Positions 9,107 to 18,716 of a DNA stretch of 53,171 bases are shown here, piece by piece. The notes under the pieces are model-generated. The model did not search any database and had not been told where the DNA came from. It saw nothing but the letters and a program-made list of their open reading frames with translations. Where the stretch lies: positions 1 to 53,171 of the forward strand of contig VGGU01000010.1 of NCBI GenBank assembly GCA_016868475.1, read 5' to 3'. The translations under genes and the position numbers were made by a program. The stretch comes from Bacteroidota bacterium. Its GTDB lineage: Bacteria > Bacteroidota > Bacteroidia > Chitinophagales > Chitinophagaceae. Positions within the stretch are counted from its first letter, which is position 1; every line of letters begins with the position of its first letter.

Positions 9107-10207
9107 TCAATTGCACCCGAGTAATTGACAAAGGGTTTGTTCCAATGCAGGCCCCCTCAGATTTTTAGCAACAATCTTTCCTGTAGGATCTACCAAAAAA
9201 TTAGCAGGGATTCCAGATACTCTATAAAGCTTAGCGGCTTCATTATTCCAATACTTTAAATCACTGACCTGGGTCCAGACTAAACCATCTTTACGTATGG
9301 CTTCTAACCATTTTTCACGTAAATCTTCCCGGTCAAGCGAAACACCCAGTACCGTAAAATTCTTTGACTTGAATTTGTTGTAGTTATACACCACAGTTGG
9401 GTTTTCTTGCCTACAAGGACCACACCAGCTTGCCCAAAAATCAACCAACACATATTGTCCTTTGAATGAAGACAAGGAAACAGGTTTTCCATTTACATCA
9501 GGTTGTGTAAAATCAATAGCTTGTGAACCAACAGCACCAACTTTGTTGTCTTGAATAATTGCATACAATTGCTGGCCAGTGGTTCCTTGTTGTTGTAAGC
9601 TCGACAATTGTTTAAACCGTTGTTCCAATTGTACAGGATCGTTGGTAAATCCATAAGTGGCGGCTAGAACAAAGGGCGTTACAGAAGAATTGGAGTGTGT
9701 TTTAACCAAATTATCAATCTGTTCTTGCATTTTAAGATTAGCCATTGTATATACTTGCATCACACTGTCCCTATTGAATCCAGTTCCTGATTCATTGAGC
9801 AGGTTAGCTTGGTTGTTACGTAGCTGAACATAAGGCACAAAACCGGTTACAAAACGCTGAAATACCTGGTGTGACTCACTACCTGAAACAACCCAATTTG
9901 CAGGACTTCCTTTATCCCCTTTAATAAGAATGGAAGCGTTTTCCAGAAATAGCTCAGTAGGTTGTTGCTGATCTCCAACCACTAAAAAAAACAAGGCCGG
10001 CTCAGCTAGCTGTCCACGAAGCGTAAATTGCTGTTGCTTTAAAACAGTGCTCAAATAAGGTGTATTCTCACCACTACGAAACAGCTTTACCGATACATCC
10101 TCGGTAAATCCGGTTAGCTGCCCCTTTAATTCAAAGCTTTCGCCTTGCTGTGCAAGCATAATAATACTCTGTAGACAACAAAAGATGAAAAGAAAAATAG
10201 TTCTCAT
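9107..10207 (-). CDS. TlpA-like thiol-disulfide oxidoreductase with DUF4369 domain
   Basis: Periplasmic thioredoxin-fold protein of 366 aa. A signal peptide covers about residues 1-20. An N-terminal DUF4369-type beta domain (FELKGQLTGFTEDVSVKLFR) and a helical linker precede a C-terminal AhpC/TSA-TlpA domain from about residue 230. The redox motif WCGPC has cysteines C262 and C265, and a cis-proline loop (VSGIPANFLVDPTG) follows. Such proteins reduce or isomerise disulfides in the periplasm of Bacteroidetes; the partner is unknown. It is followed by 10 nt from the TrpF-like gene on the same strand, so the two are probably cotranscribed. Confidence 0.88.
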   Translation of the reverse strand: MRTIFLFIFCCLQSIIMLAQQGESFELKGQLTGFTEDVSVKLFRSGENTPYLSTVLKQQQFTLRGQLAEPALFFLVVGDQQQPTELFLENASILIKGDKGSPANWVVSGSESHQVFQRFVTGFVPYVQLRNNQANLLNESGTGFNRDSVMQVYTMANLKMQEQIDNLVKTHSNSSVTPFVLAATYGFTNDPVQLEQRFKQLSSLQQQGTTGQQLYAIIQDNKVGAVGSQAIDFTQPDVNGKPVSLSSFKGQYVLVDFWASWCGPCRQENPTVVYNYNKFKSKNFTVLGVSLDREDLREKWLEAIRKDGLVWTQVSDLKYWNNEAAKLYRVSGIPANFLVDPTGKIVAKNLRGPALEQTLCQLLGCN

Positions 10208-10217
10208 AGCAAATGGA

Positions 10218-10844
10218 TTAGCGAAGTTGTTGACGAAATTGTAATATGGTTTTTAAATCTTTTTCACCCGGGCTAATTTCAAATAACCGTGTAAGATCAG
10301 GACCAAAGAAATCCGGATGGGAAAATTTACGGATCGCTCCTGCCTGTTGCTGATGGATGTCTCCGGAGAGAAAAAATGGTTTTTCGATACGAAGCGTTTG
10401 CAACTGTGCCCAGTCAAAAGCAACTCCGTATACTCCTGATGTGGATTGGCTATTGCCAGTAAATAAATAATAATCACAAACTGCATCATAATCCGCCAAT
10501 AGTTTTTCCAGTTCCTTAGTGGAGTCTCCTACTTGAAAAGTTTTGATGACTTCCACTTCCGTGCTTAAATCATCGCAAAGAGAAGGATCCTCTGTTCCAT
10601 TCAATTGAACCACATCCAACTTATACTTATCGATCCAATCCAACGCCTCCGACAGTGAAGGGTTGTAGAGAATGCCCGTTTTTTTAAGGTCAAAGTCAGC
10701 CTTGCATACTTCTTTGCCATCTAATAAATCCCCGGCAAACCAAGGTGAGTCTTGCACCAGCACAATACCTGCCATATCTATTTCTAAACCATCCAGCTGT
10801 TGAAGCTGTTTGAAGGTGGTAACGCCGCAAACTTTTATATTCAT
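10218..10844 (-). CDS. Divergent TrpF-like (phosphoribosylanthranilate isomerase family) protein
   Basis: 208-aa protein with the length and motif order of TrpF TIM barrels: KVCGVT at 4-9 (with the catalytic-type Cys6), VVQLNG at 78-83, DYYLFTG at 124-130, FDW at 143-145, FFLSGD at 157-162 and PGEKD at 192-196. Several TrpF hallmarks are altered. The SPR anthranilate-binding arginine is SPW. The catalytic Asp of the L-(F/L)-D-T/S motif is Thr129. The phosphate-binding GGTG is SGVYG, and the D-x-S-SGVE strand reads DLTRLFE. No other trp gene is in the window. It may be a TrpF of unusual sequence or a paralogue with another role; I would not transfer the enzyme name without test. Confidence 0.7.
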   Translation of the reverse strand: MNIKVCGVTTFKQLQQLDGLEIDMAGIVLVQDSPWFAGDLLDGKEVCKADFDLKKTGILYNPSLSEALDWIDKYKLDVVQLNGTEDPSLCDDLSTEVEVIKTFQVGDSTKELEKLLADYDAVCDYYLFTGNSQSTSGVYGVAFDWAQLQTLRIEKPFFLSGDIHQQQAGAIRKFSHPDFFGPDLTRLFEISPGEKDLKTILQFRQQLR

Positions 10845-10979
10845 CTTATGACTTGATTGATCGGGTAAAGATCGCCAATTTAACTAATTTACTAAAGGAA
10901 ATTAGGGTTCTTAGATGTGAAAAAGTAAAAGGTAAAAAATGTAATTTCGCACCTGAAAATAACCTGTTAAAAACAGCAT

Positions 10980-12239
10980 ATGGCCGATTTATTTGAGAAA
11001 CTAATGAAAAACGCGGGCCCCTTGGGTCAACACCGGGAACGCGCACATGGATACTTTGCTTTTCCTAAACTGGAAGGCGAAATCAGCAGCCGCATGAAGT
11101 TTCGTGGCAAAGACATGATAGTTTGGAGTCTCAACAATTACCTCGGATTAGCCAATCATCCTGAAGTAAGAAAAGCAGATGCTGACGGTGCAAGAGACTT
11201 TGGACTGGCTTATCCCATGGGAGCTCGTATGATGAGTGGGAATAGTAATCTTCACGAACAATTAGAGGCGGAGTTGGCAGCATTTGAAATGAAAGAAGAT
11301 GCCGTGTTATTGAATTTCGGATATCAGGGAATGCTTAGTGTCATTGATGTGTTGTGTGGCCGCCATGATGTGATTGTATACGATGCAGAAAGTCATGCCT
11401 GTATCATTGACGGGTTACGCATGCACCCAGGACATCGCTATGTATTCAAGCACAATGATGTGGAGGATTGTGAAAAACAATTACAGCGTGCCACTGCATT
11501 GATTGAAAAACAAAAAGCAGGGGGAATTTTAGTGATCACGGAAGGTGTGTTTGGGATGGCAGGAGATCAGGGAAAATTAAAAGAAATTGCTGCGCTAAAA
11601 GACAAGTACTTATTCCGACTGTTGGTAGACGATGCGCATGGTTTTGGCACATTGGGAAAAACTGGGGCAGGCGCCGGTGAAGAACAAGGCGTACAAGATA
11701 AAATAGATATTTATTTTTCAACGTTTGCAAAATCCATGGCTAGCATAGGGGCATTTGTGGCCGGAGACAAAGTGATCATGGACTTTATACGTTACAATAT
11801 TCGTTCTCAAATATTTGCTAAAAGTTTACCCATGCCCTTGGTAGTAGGCAATTTGAAACGATTGGAATTATTGCGCGATCATCCAGAATACAAGGCCAAT
11901 CTTTGGAGCAATGCGCTAAAACTACAACAAGGATTAAAAGAACGCGGCTTTGATATAGGCAAAACAGATTCAGTGGTTACACCCGTGTATATGAAAGGGG
12001 GTGTAGAGGAAGCTACTGCCATGGTCATGGATTTAAGGGAGAATTATGGTATTTTTTGTTCAATTGTAGTTTATCCTGTGATACCTAAAGGGCATATTAT
12101 CTATCGGTTAATCCCATCAGCAATCCATAATGACCAGGACATTCAGGCAACCTTGCATGCATTCTCAGCAACCAAACTAAAGCTGGATGCAGGTGGCTAC
12201 AAAGTTGAGGCCATTCCTGATATGGCTGAAAAGAAGTAA
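10980..12239 (+). CDS. Alpha-oxoamine synthase, probable serine palmitoyltransferase
   Basis: PLP enzyme of the alpha-oxoamine synthase family (SPT/KBL/BioF), 419 aa, which condenses an amino acid with an acyl-CoA. The visible motifs are SLNNYLGLANHPEV, the substrate-side ARMMSGNSNLHEQLE, the PLP-stacking histidine in ESHACIIDG, DDAHGFG with D217 and H220, and the Schiff-base lysine K251 in TFAKSMAS. In Bacteroidetes this type most often makes 3-ketosphinganine, the first step of sphingolipid synthesis. The extra C-terminal tail and lack of bio or tdh neighbours fit this, but KBL, BioF or a capnine-type synthase cannot be excluded. A strong hairpin terminator follows. Confidence 0.75.
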   Translation: MADLFEKLMKNAGPLGQHRERAHGYFAFPKLEGEISSRMKFRGKDMIVWSLNNYLGLANHPEVRKADADGARDFGLAYPMGARMMSGNSNLHEQLEAELAAFEMKEDAVLLNFGYQGMLSVIDVLCGRHDVIVYDAESHACIIDGLRMHPGHRYVFKHNDVEDCEKQLQRATALIEKQKAGGILVITEGVFGMAGDQGKLKEIAALKDKYLFRLLVDDAHGFGTLGKTGAGAGEEQGVQDKIDIYFSTFAKSMASIGAFVAGDKVIMDFIRYNIRSQIFAKSLPMPLVVGNLKRLELLRDHPEYKANLWSNALKLQQGLKERGFDIGKTDSVVTPVYMKGGVEEATAMVMDLRENYGIFCSIVVYPVIPKGHIIYRLIPSAIHNDQDIQATLHAFSATKLKLDAGGYKVEAIPDMAEKK

Positions 12240-12259
12240 ATACCATTCATCAACTATTT

Positions 12260-12290
12260 AAAGACAGTCCCAAAAAGGCTGTCTTTTTTT
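12260..12290 (+). terminator. Rho-independent terminator
   Basis: Stem AAAGACAG/CTGTCTTT (12260-12267 with 12279-12286), extended by a T-G and a C-G pair, closes a short A-rich loop and is followed by a T run to 12290. It lies 20 nt after the stop of the probable serine palmitoyltransferase gene. Confidence 0.85.
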
Positions 12291-12317
12291 ATATTTTTAC
12301 CCCTCAAACAAAATCAT

Positions 12318-14501
12318 ATGCGTGCATTATTACTGACACTTTTCTGCGCTCCCTTCTTTGTGCTGGCGCAAACCAGTCAAATTACGCTCGAGGATCTATA
12401 CAAGAAAGGCACTTTTCGAGGAGAGTTTGTAAACGCACGGTTTGATACCACTTCAAAAGAACCAAACTGGCAATGGAGCCGTTACAAAGATCAAACGGGC
12501 AACTCAATAACGCGCCCAGATCAAGTGGAAGCCTGTTCGTCTAAGCCTGGATTGTGGTTGATCAAAACAAAAACAGAGTCCATTTATAGGAGATCCTCCA
12601 AGTCAGTAATACACTTGTTGCAAGTAATTAACAATGATACGCAACTCATCAAACTGACCGGACCACTTGGGCAGGATGCTGAACAAGCAGATCCAAAATT
12701 TCTGCATGCCAGTTTTTCGCCCACGGGAGACTATGTGTCCTATGTGTATGAAAATAATCTTTATCTCTATCAAATTGCCACTGCTCAGTACAAAGCCGTA
12801 ACAACAGATGGCAACTGGAACTATATCATTAATGGAAATTGTGATTGGGTCTATGAGGAGGAATTTGAATTTTCACAAGCCTATGCTTGGAATAAAGATG
12901 GCACGCATCTTGCCTATTATCGTTTTGATGAGACTAAGGTGAAGGAGTTCAACATATCCTTCTATGATAATTTGCACAATGTAGATTATCGTTATAAATA
13001 CCCAAAAGCGGGCGATGACAATTCCACTGTAGAAATTTATGTGTACGATGCTAGGACCGGAACTAAAATCAAAGCAGAGACCGAAGCGGGCGATGTGTAC
13101 ATTCCGAGAATTAAATGGACGCAGGATAATAATACTTTGATAGTTTTCTGGATGAATAGGCATCAAAATCATTTGAAGCTCTTAGCCACTGATGCCACAA
13201 CCGGAAAAAGTAAGTTGATCTATGAAGAGAAAAACAAATACTTTGTTGAGATCAATGATGATTGGTGGTTTTTGAATGATGGAAAACATTTTTTATTTAC
13301 CAGTGAGATGAGCGGGTACCGCCACTTATACCTCTATAGTTTGGACGGATCCGTAAAGTCACAACTCACTCAGGGCACAAAAGAAATTACAGAGATCAAT
13401 GGGGTAGATGAAATTTCCAAGCGCATTTTTTATACAGTTGCGGCCCCCAGTCCAATGGATAGGAATATTATGGTAACGGATTTCTCAGGAAAGAGTACTG
13501 TTGCATTAACCGCTACTCCCGGATGGAATCGAGCTGTGTTCAACAACAACTTCACTGAGTTTTTTCTCTACTACTCTACTATTAACACCCCTCAACAGGT
13601 AAGCAGGCATCAATTAGTTGTAGATAAAAAAAGGGGGATTAGCACTCGGTTATTGTTGCAATTGGGCACAAACAATAAGTTGAAAGAAAAAATGACTGAA
13701 TATGGTTTTTCCAATGCGGAGTTTATCCGCATCCCCAATAGTAAAGGCGATACGTTGAATGGCTGGCTATTAAAGCCGGCAGCATTTGATTCTTCAAAAA
13801 AACATCCTGTTCTATTTTGCAACTATGGAGGACCCGGTTCTCAACAAGTAGCTAATCGATTTGGCGCGGTTAGTTTCTGGCATCAGCTACTTGCTCAGAA
13901 AGGATTTATTATTGTAAGTGTGGACAACACAGGCACGGGTTTTAGAGGAGAAGAGTTTAAGAAAAAAACCTACCTACAATTGGGGAAACTTGAAATTGAA
14001 GACCAAATAGATGCAGCTCGTGAATTGAGCAAATTGCCTTATGTAGACAAAGATAAAATTGGCCACTGGGGTTGGAGCTATGGTGGATTTATGAGTTCAC
14101 TGGCCATCACAAAGGGCGCTGATGTGTTTGCTGCAGCCGTTGCTGTGGCACCTGTAACCAGCTGGCGCTTTTATGATAATATTTATACTGAACGCTATAT
14201 GCGTACCCCACAAGAAAATCCAAAGGGTTATGATGATAACTCTCCATTAAACCATGCAGAAAAAATCAAAGGCAAATACCTTTTGATACACGGAACCGCA
14301 GATGACAATGTTCATTTTCAAAATGCCACACAAATGGTGTCTGCCTTGGTAAAAGCAAATGTTCAATTTGATAGTTTTTATTACCCTAATAAAAATCACG
14401 GAATTGGTGGATCGGCCGATAATACAAGTTTCCACCTTTGGAGCATGAAAACAAACTGGATTTTGAAGAATCTTGGAAATGAAAACACAAAAAAGAAGTA
14501 A
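12318..14501 (+). CDS. S9 family prolyl dipeptidyl peptidase (DPP IV type)
   Basis: Exported serine peptidase that removes X-Pro or X-Ala dipeptides. The 727 aa begin with a signal peptide (about 1-17, ending VLAQ). An eight-bladed DPP IV N-terminal propeller follows (about 60-470); it contains the CDWVYEEEF segment whose glutamates bind the substrate N-terminus in DPP IV. The C-terminal alpha/beta hydrolase (about 480-720) has the triad S587 in GWSYGGF, D662 in GTADDNVHF and H694 in NKNHGI; the D-to-H spacing of 32 equals that of human DPP4. It is probably periplasmic or outer-membrane-associated. Monocistronic context: a terminator lies upstream and a 78-bp gap downstream. Confidence 0.93.
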   Translation: MRALLLTLFCAPFFVLAQTSQITLEDLYKKGTFRGEFVNARFDTTSKEPNWQWSRYKDQTGNSITRPDQVEACSSKPGLWLIKTKTESIYRRSSKSVIHLLQVINNDTQLIKLTGPLGQDAEQADPKFLHASFSPTGDYVSYVYENNLYLYQIATAQYKAVTTDGNWNYIINGNCDWVYEEEFEFSQAYAWNKDGTHLAYYRFDETKVKEFNISFYDNLHNVDYRYKYPKAGDDNSTVEIYVYDARTGTKIKAETEAGDVYIPRIKWTQDNNTLIVFWMNRHQNHLKLLATDATTGKSKLIYEEKNKYFVEINDDWWFLNDGKHFLFTSEMSGYRHLYLYSLDGSVKSQLTQGTKEITEINGVDEISKRIFYTVAAPSPMDRNIMVTDFSGKSTVALTATPGWNRAVFNNNFTEFFLYYSTINTPQQVSRHQLVVDKKRGISTRLLLQLGTNNKLKEKMTEYGFSNAEFIRIPNSKGDTLNGWLLKPAAFDSSKKHPVLFCNYGGPGSQQVANRFGAVSFWHQLLAQKGFIIVSVDNTGTGFRGEEFKKKTYLQLGKLEIEDQIDAARELSKLPYVDKDKIGHWGWSYGGFMSSLAITKGADVFAAAVAVAPVTSWRFYDNIYTERYMRTPQENPKGYDDNSPLNHAEKIKGKYLLIHGTADDNVHFQNATQMVSALVKANVQFDSFYYPNKNHGIGGSADNTSFHLWSMKTNWILKNLGNENTKKK

Positions 14502-14579
14502 TGCTATTTCTCAATGAAAACTCAGTTAATCTTTTTTAGGATAATAGCGTTTTAATGATCTGATTGCCTAAATAGAAGT

Positions 14580-15137
14580 ATGAGAAAGATAGTAGTTTGT
14601 ATCACAGGCGCCAGTGGCTCAATTTACGCAGCCAGTTTGCTGGATAAGTTATTATCCATCAAAGACCAGTGGACAGCACTTGCTGTGGTGATCACTACAA
14701 ATGCAAAGGAAGTTTGGGCAACAGAATTAAATAATAACAGCTGGGAAAAATATCCCGTTAAGTATTATTCCACTACTGATTTTTCCGCCCCGTTTGCATC
14801 GGGGTCTGGCCAATATGACACGCAGATCATTATCCCCTGCTCTATGGGAACCCTTGGAAGAATAGCTTCGGGTGTTTCAAGCGATTTAATCACTCGTGCA
14901 GCTGATGTAATCTTAAAGGAAAGAAGAAAGTTGATTTGTGTAGTTCGCGAAACCCCCTACAATCTCATTCATATTCGGAATATGGAAACCTTAACACTGG
15001 CTGGCGGAATTATTTGTCCCGCCACACCCTCTTTTTATAGCAAGCCAACCACCATTGAGGAACTGGCAGCCACCGTTTCTGATAGAGTGCTTGACTTGGC
15101 AGGTTTTGATATACGCACCTACCGTTGGGGAAATTAA
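14580..15137 (+). CDS. ubiX: UbiX-family flavin prenyltransferase
   Basis: Flavoprotein of 185 aa in the UbiX/Pad1 family, which attaches a dimethylallyl unit to FMN to make the prenylated cofactor of UbiD decarboxylases. Characteristic segments are VVCITGASGSIYAASLL at the N-terminus (phosphate/FMN loop), PCSMGTLGRIASGVSSDLI, and the C-terminal block RRKLICVVRETPYNLIHIRN followed by ICPATPSFYSKP. No ubiD-like gene is within the window, so the partner enzyme (menaquinone/ubiquinone or aromatic-acid decarboxylase) must lie elsewhere. Its stop codon abuts the stop of the convergent aconitase gene with no spacer. Confidence 0.92.
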   Translation: MRKIVVCITGASGSIYAASLLDKLLSIKDQWTALAVVITTNAKEVWATELNNNSWEKYPVKYYSTTDFSAPFASGSGQYDTQIIIPCSMGTLGRIASGVSSDLITRAADVILKERRKLICVVRETPYNLIHIRNMETLTLAGGIICPATPSFYSKPTTIEELAATVSDRVLDLAGFDIRTYRWGN

Positions 15138-17405
15138 TTAGTTGGCAAATTGCCTTCTGATCACATTCAAAGCGCCGCCCGCCTTAAACCATTCAATTTG
15201 CTGTGCATTATAGGAGTGGTTGGCTTGAATCGTGTCAGTAGTCCCATCGCTATGCTTCACAAGAATTTCTATTGACTTACCAGGAACAAATGTGGTAAGG
15301 CCAATGGTATTGAATACATCGTCTTCCTGTATCTTGTTGTAATCTTCCTTATTGTCAAAAGTGAGCGCCAACATGCCCTGCTTTTTCAAATTGGTTTCGT
15401 GTATCCGGGCAAATGATTTAACCAGCACTACCCTTACTCCTAAATGACGAGGTTCCATGGCAGCATGTTCGCGTGAAGAACCCTCTCCATAGTTTTCGTC
15501 CCCAACTACTATTGAGCCCACTCCAGCAGCCTTGTAGTCTCGCTGAGTTGCGGGCACTGGACCATAAGCACCTGTTAATTGATTTTTTACATGATCCGTT
15601 TTATCATTGAAAAAATTAACGGCGCCAATCAACATATTGTTACTAATGTTATCTAAGTGTCCACGAAATTTCAACCATGGCCCTGCCATTGAAATATGAT
15701 CGGTGGTACATTTTCCTTTGGCTTTAATCAACAATTTCAATCCTTGCAAATCAGCACCTTCCCATTCGGCAAAGGGGTATAATAGTTGTAGTCTCTTGCT
15801 GTCTGCCTTAACCACCACCTGCACCTGGCTTCCGTCCTCAGCAGGTGCCTGATAACCGGCATCCTCCACGGCAAATCCTTTTTGTGGTAACTCATCTCCA
15901 TTGGGAGGGTCAAGTTTTACCGCTTCGCCTTTTTCATTGAATAAGGTATCAGTAATTGGGTTGAAAGTAAGATCACCGGCAATGGCTAAAGCCGTAACTA
16001 ACTCAGGGCTTGCTACAAAGGCCAATGTGTTGGGATTACCGTCTGCACGTTTTGCAAAGTTGCGATTGAAAGAGTGCACAATGGTATTGCGTTCTTGCTT
16101 TTCTGCACCCATGCGTTCCCACATACCAATACAAGGACCACAGGCATTAGCAAAAACACGTGCTCCTATCTGAGAAAATGTTTCTAAAAATCCGTCTCGT
16201 TCTATAGTGTATCTAACCTGTTCACTTCCTGGCGTGATAGTAAATTCCGCCTTTGTCTTCAATCCTTTCTGAGCAACCTGTTTGGCCAGGCTTACTGCAC
16301 GGCTAATATCCTCGTAGGAGGAATTGGTGCAGCTTCCTATTAAACCTACTTCTACTTTGGTAGGCCAATTATTTTGAGCAGCGGCCTCTTTCATTTTTGA
16401 AATAGGCGTTGCCAAGTCCGGCGTAAATGGACCATTTATATGAGGTTCCAGTTCGCTCAAATTGATCTCAATTACCTTATCAAAATATTTTTCCGGTTGA
16501 GCATACACAGCTGGGTCGCCTGTTAAGTAATCCTTGATTTGATCGGCAGCATCTGCAAGGTCTTTTCTTCCTGTAGCTTCCAGATAACGACGCATACTTT
16601 CATCGTATCCAAATGTGGAAGTAGTGGCGCCAATTTCAGCACCCATATTGCAAATCGTTCCCTTTCCGGTGCAGCTCATACTGGTGGCGCCTTCACCAAA
16701 ATATTCAACTATGGCATTAGTTCCTCCTTTAACAGTCAATATACCCGCTACTTTCAAGATCACATCCTTGGGAGAAGTCCATCCATTTAATTTTCCGGTC
16801 AGCTTAACTCCAATTAGTTTTGGCATAAGCAACTCCCAGCTTAGTCCAGCCATTACATCACAGGCATCTGCACCCCCTACGCCAATTGCCACCATTCCCA
16901 ATCCTCCTGCGTTAACCGTGTGAGAATCGGTGCCAATCATCATACCACCAGGAAATGCATAATTCTCTAAGACCACCTGGTGAATGATGCCAGCCCCGGG
17001 CTTCCAAAAACCAATACCATACTTATTTGAGATAGAGGATAGAAAATTATAGACCTCTTCGTTTTCAACTACCGCTTTTGATAGATCAGCCTTTCCTTCG
17101 TTTTTAGCCACAATCAGATGGTCGCAATGAACAGTAGATGGAACAGCAACTTTATTTCGGCCGGTAGTGTCAAACTGCAACAATGCCATTTGTGCCGTAG
17201 CATCTTGCATGGCCACGCGATCGGGAGCAAAATCCACATAATCCTTTCCTCGCTTGAAATCAACAGGGGCTACCCCTTCCCATAAATGGGCGTATAATAT
17301 TTTTTCGGCAAGTGTCAAGGGCCTACCCAATGACTTACGGGCAGCATCAACGCGAGCTGGCATAGCAGCGTATAGTTTCTTGATCAAATCCAGGTCAAAT
17401 ACCAT
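15138..17405 (-). CDS. Aconitate hydratase
   Basis: [4Fe-4S] dehydratase of the TCA cycle that interconverts citrate and isocitrate, 755 aa from the ATG at 17405. A longer reading frame adds ten residues, but its start lies within the promoter box at 17433-17440. The protein is of the mitochondrial-type aconitase family. Cluster ligands are in [11 protein letters not shown] and [11 protein letters not shown], with a further cysteine near [10 protein letters not shown]. The C-terminal swivel domain carries [17 protein letters not shown], containing the catalytic serine. A cysteine desulfurase gene lies upstream on the same strand after 183 bp, which is suggestive given the Fe-S need, but the gap argues for separate promoters. 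Confidence 0.96.
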   Translation of the reverse strand: MVFDLDLIKKLYAAMPARVDAARKSLGRPLTLAEKILYAHLWEGVAPVDFKRGKDYVDFAPDRVAMQDATAQMALLQFDTTGRNKVAVPSTVHCDHLIVAKNEGKADLSKAVVENEEVYNFLSSISNKYGIGFWKPGAGIIHQVVLENYAFPGGMMIGTDSHTVNAGGLGMVAIGVGGADACDVMAGLSWELLMPKLIGVKLTGKLNGWTSPKDVILKVAGILTVKGGTNAIVEYFGEGATSMSCTGKGTICNMGAEIGATTSTFGYDESMRRYLEATGRKDLADAADQIKDYLTGDPAVYAQPEKYFDKVIEINLSELEPHINGPFTPDLATPISKMKEAAAQNNWPTKVEVGLIGSCTNSSYEDISRAVSLAKQVAQKGLKTKAEFTITPGSEQVRYTIERDGFLETFSQIGARVFANACGPCIGMWERMGAEKQERNTIVHSFNRNFAKRADGNPNTLAFVASPELVTALAIAGDLTFNPITDTLFNEKGEAVKLDPPNGDELPQKGFAVEDAGYQAPAEDGSQVQVVVKADSKRLQLLYPFAEWEGADLQGLKLLIKAKGKCTTDHISMAGPWLKFRGHLDNISNNMLIGAVNFFNDKTDHVKNQLTGAYGPVPATQRDYKAAGVGSIVVGDENYGEGSSREHAAMEPRHLGVRVVLVKSFARIHETNLKKQGMLALTFDNKEDYNKIQEDDVFNTIGLTTFVPGKSIEILVKHSDGTTDTIQANHSYNAQQIEWFKAGGALNVIRRQFAN

Positions 17406-17432
17406 ACAATAGTTTTTTGTGATTTTGCGCTG

Positions 17433-17440
17433 CAAATTTA
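17433..17440 (-). promoter_or_regulatory. -7 box (TAAATTTG) of aconitase gene
   Basis: A perfect TAnnTTTG on the minus strand, 27 nt upstream of the ATG at 17405. It supports that start over the reading frame's earlier start codon at 17435, which overlaps the box. Confidence 0.55.
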
Positions 17441-17588
17441 AGAAATTCCTTTCAGAGGGTATGATTGAGTATTGTAAAATGACTCTTTGCTCTCCGGTTA
17501 TTGTTTGCCTGATGCTGGTATTCCGGCGAAATCTTCAAAATACATGCAGCCCACTCGCAGAAATCCCTGGTGCAGCTTATAAAAAATG

Positions 17589-18716
17589 CTACAAGAGTTG
17601 CTTTAACTTAACCAACAACTGGTCCACTTCCTCTTTAGTATTGAATTTTGAAAAAGAAAAGCGAATAGGAACACCCTCGTTGCCATTTGGCAGTGCATTG
17701 ATTACATGACTTCCTTGATTTGCCCCGCTACTACAGGCACTCCCTGCCGAAACGCAGATTCCTTGCATGTCTAATCCCATTAGCAACATCTCTGATTGTG
17801 GCGTCCGGGGGAAGGAAACGTTTAATAGGGTATATAGACTAGCTCCATTCCAGTCTCCATTGAATTGTACGCCGGGGATTTGTAGTTGGAGCTGAGCGGC
17901 TAAATACTCTTTTAAAGACTGAATATATACTTGGTCCTGTGAAAGAGTAGAAGTAGCCAGTTCTAAGGCTTTTGAAAACCCCACAATTCCAGCAACATTC
18001 TCGGTACCTGCCCGCATATTTCTTTCTTGCCCACCACCATGAATAAAAGGACTTACACTTACATTATGGTCAATATAGAGTATGCCAATTCCCTTGGGAC
18101 CATGGAATTTATGTGCAGCACCCGTAGCAAAATGAACTTTTGTTTTTGAGAGATCTATTGGATAATGCCCTACCATTTGCACTGTATCGGAATGAAAAAT
18201 TGCGTTATACTTTTCACATAAGGTGCCAACAGTTTCGATATCAAGTAAATTACCTATTTCGTTATTCGCATGCATAAGAGTAACCAAACAGCGCTCTGTG
18301 GCAGACCCCAATGCTCTTTCTAGGTCGGCTAAGTCAATGTGCCCATTTGGTAAAATGCGTAAAAACTCAACAGAGATTTGACGTTGTTTTGCCAATGCCT
18401 GTACACTGTGCAAAACGGCATGATGTTCTAAGGGAGAAGTAATGATATGTCTGCACCCTAAATCTTCAATGGCAGACCAAATGGCCATGTTGTCACTTTC
18501 TGTTCCACAACTGGTAAAAATGATTTCTCCTGGTTTTGTCCCTAGTAAATGAGCAACTGATTTTCTGGCATTTTCAATAGCTAACCTGGCTTCTCTGCCA
18601 TAGGAATAAATAGATGAAGGGTTGCCAAAATGCGTTTGCAAAAAAGGTATCATGGACTCGACCACCTGTGGATCCACCGGTGTAGTAGCCGCATTATCAA
18701 AATAGATACGTGTCAT
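17589..18716 (-). CDS. Cysteine desulfurase (NifS/IscS-like)
   Basis: PLP enzyme of 375 aa that takes sulfur from cysteine as an enzyme persulfide for Fe-S clusters or tRNA thiolation. It begins IYFDNAATTPVDPQV, the usual class V aminotransferase start. The PLP lysine is in GAAHKFHGPKGIG and the active cysteine in SAGSACSSGA, a short-loop (class I NifS/IscS) arrangement. HANNEIGN and RAGTENVAGI are further family motifs. Its ATG overlaps the glmM stop by 4 nt (ATGA), so it is translationally coupled to glmM. No iscU or sufE gene is adjacent, so the acceptor is unknown. Confidence 0.93.
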   Translation of the reverse strand: MTRIYFDNAATTPVDPQVVESMIPFLQTHFGNPSSIYSYGREARLAIENARKSVAHLLGTKPGEIIFTSCGTESDNMAIWSAIEDLGCRHIITSPLEHHAVLHSVQALAKQRQISVEFLRILPNGHIDLADLERALGSATERCLVTLMHANNEIGNLLDIETVGTLCEKYNAIFHSDTVQMVGHYPIDLSKTKVHFATGAAHKFHGPKGIGILYIDHNVSVSPFIHGGGQERNMRAGTENVAGIVGFSKALELATSTLSQDQVYIQSLKEYLAAQLQLQIPGVQFNGDWNGASLYTLLNVSFPRTPQSEMLLMGLDMQGICVSAGSACSSGANQGSHVINALPNGNEGVPIRFSFSKFNTKEEVDQLLVKLKQLL

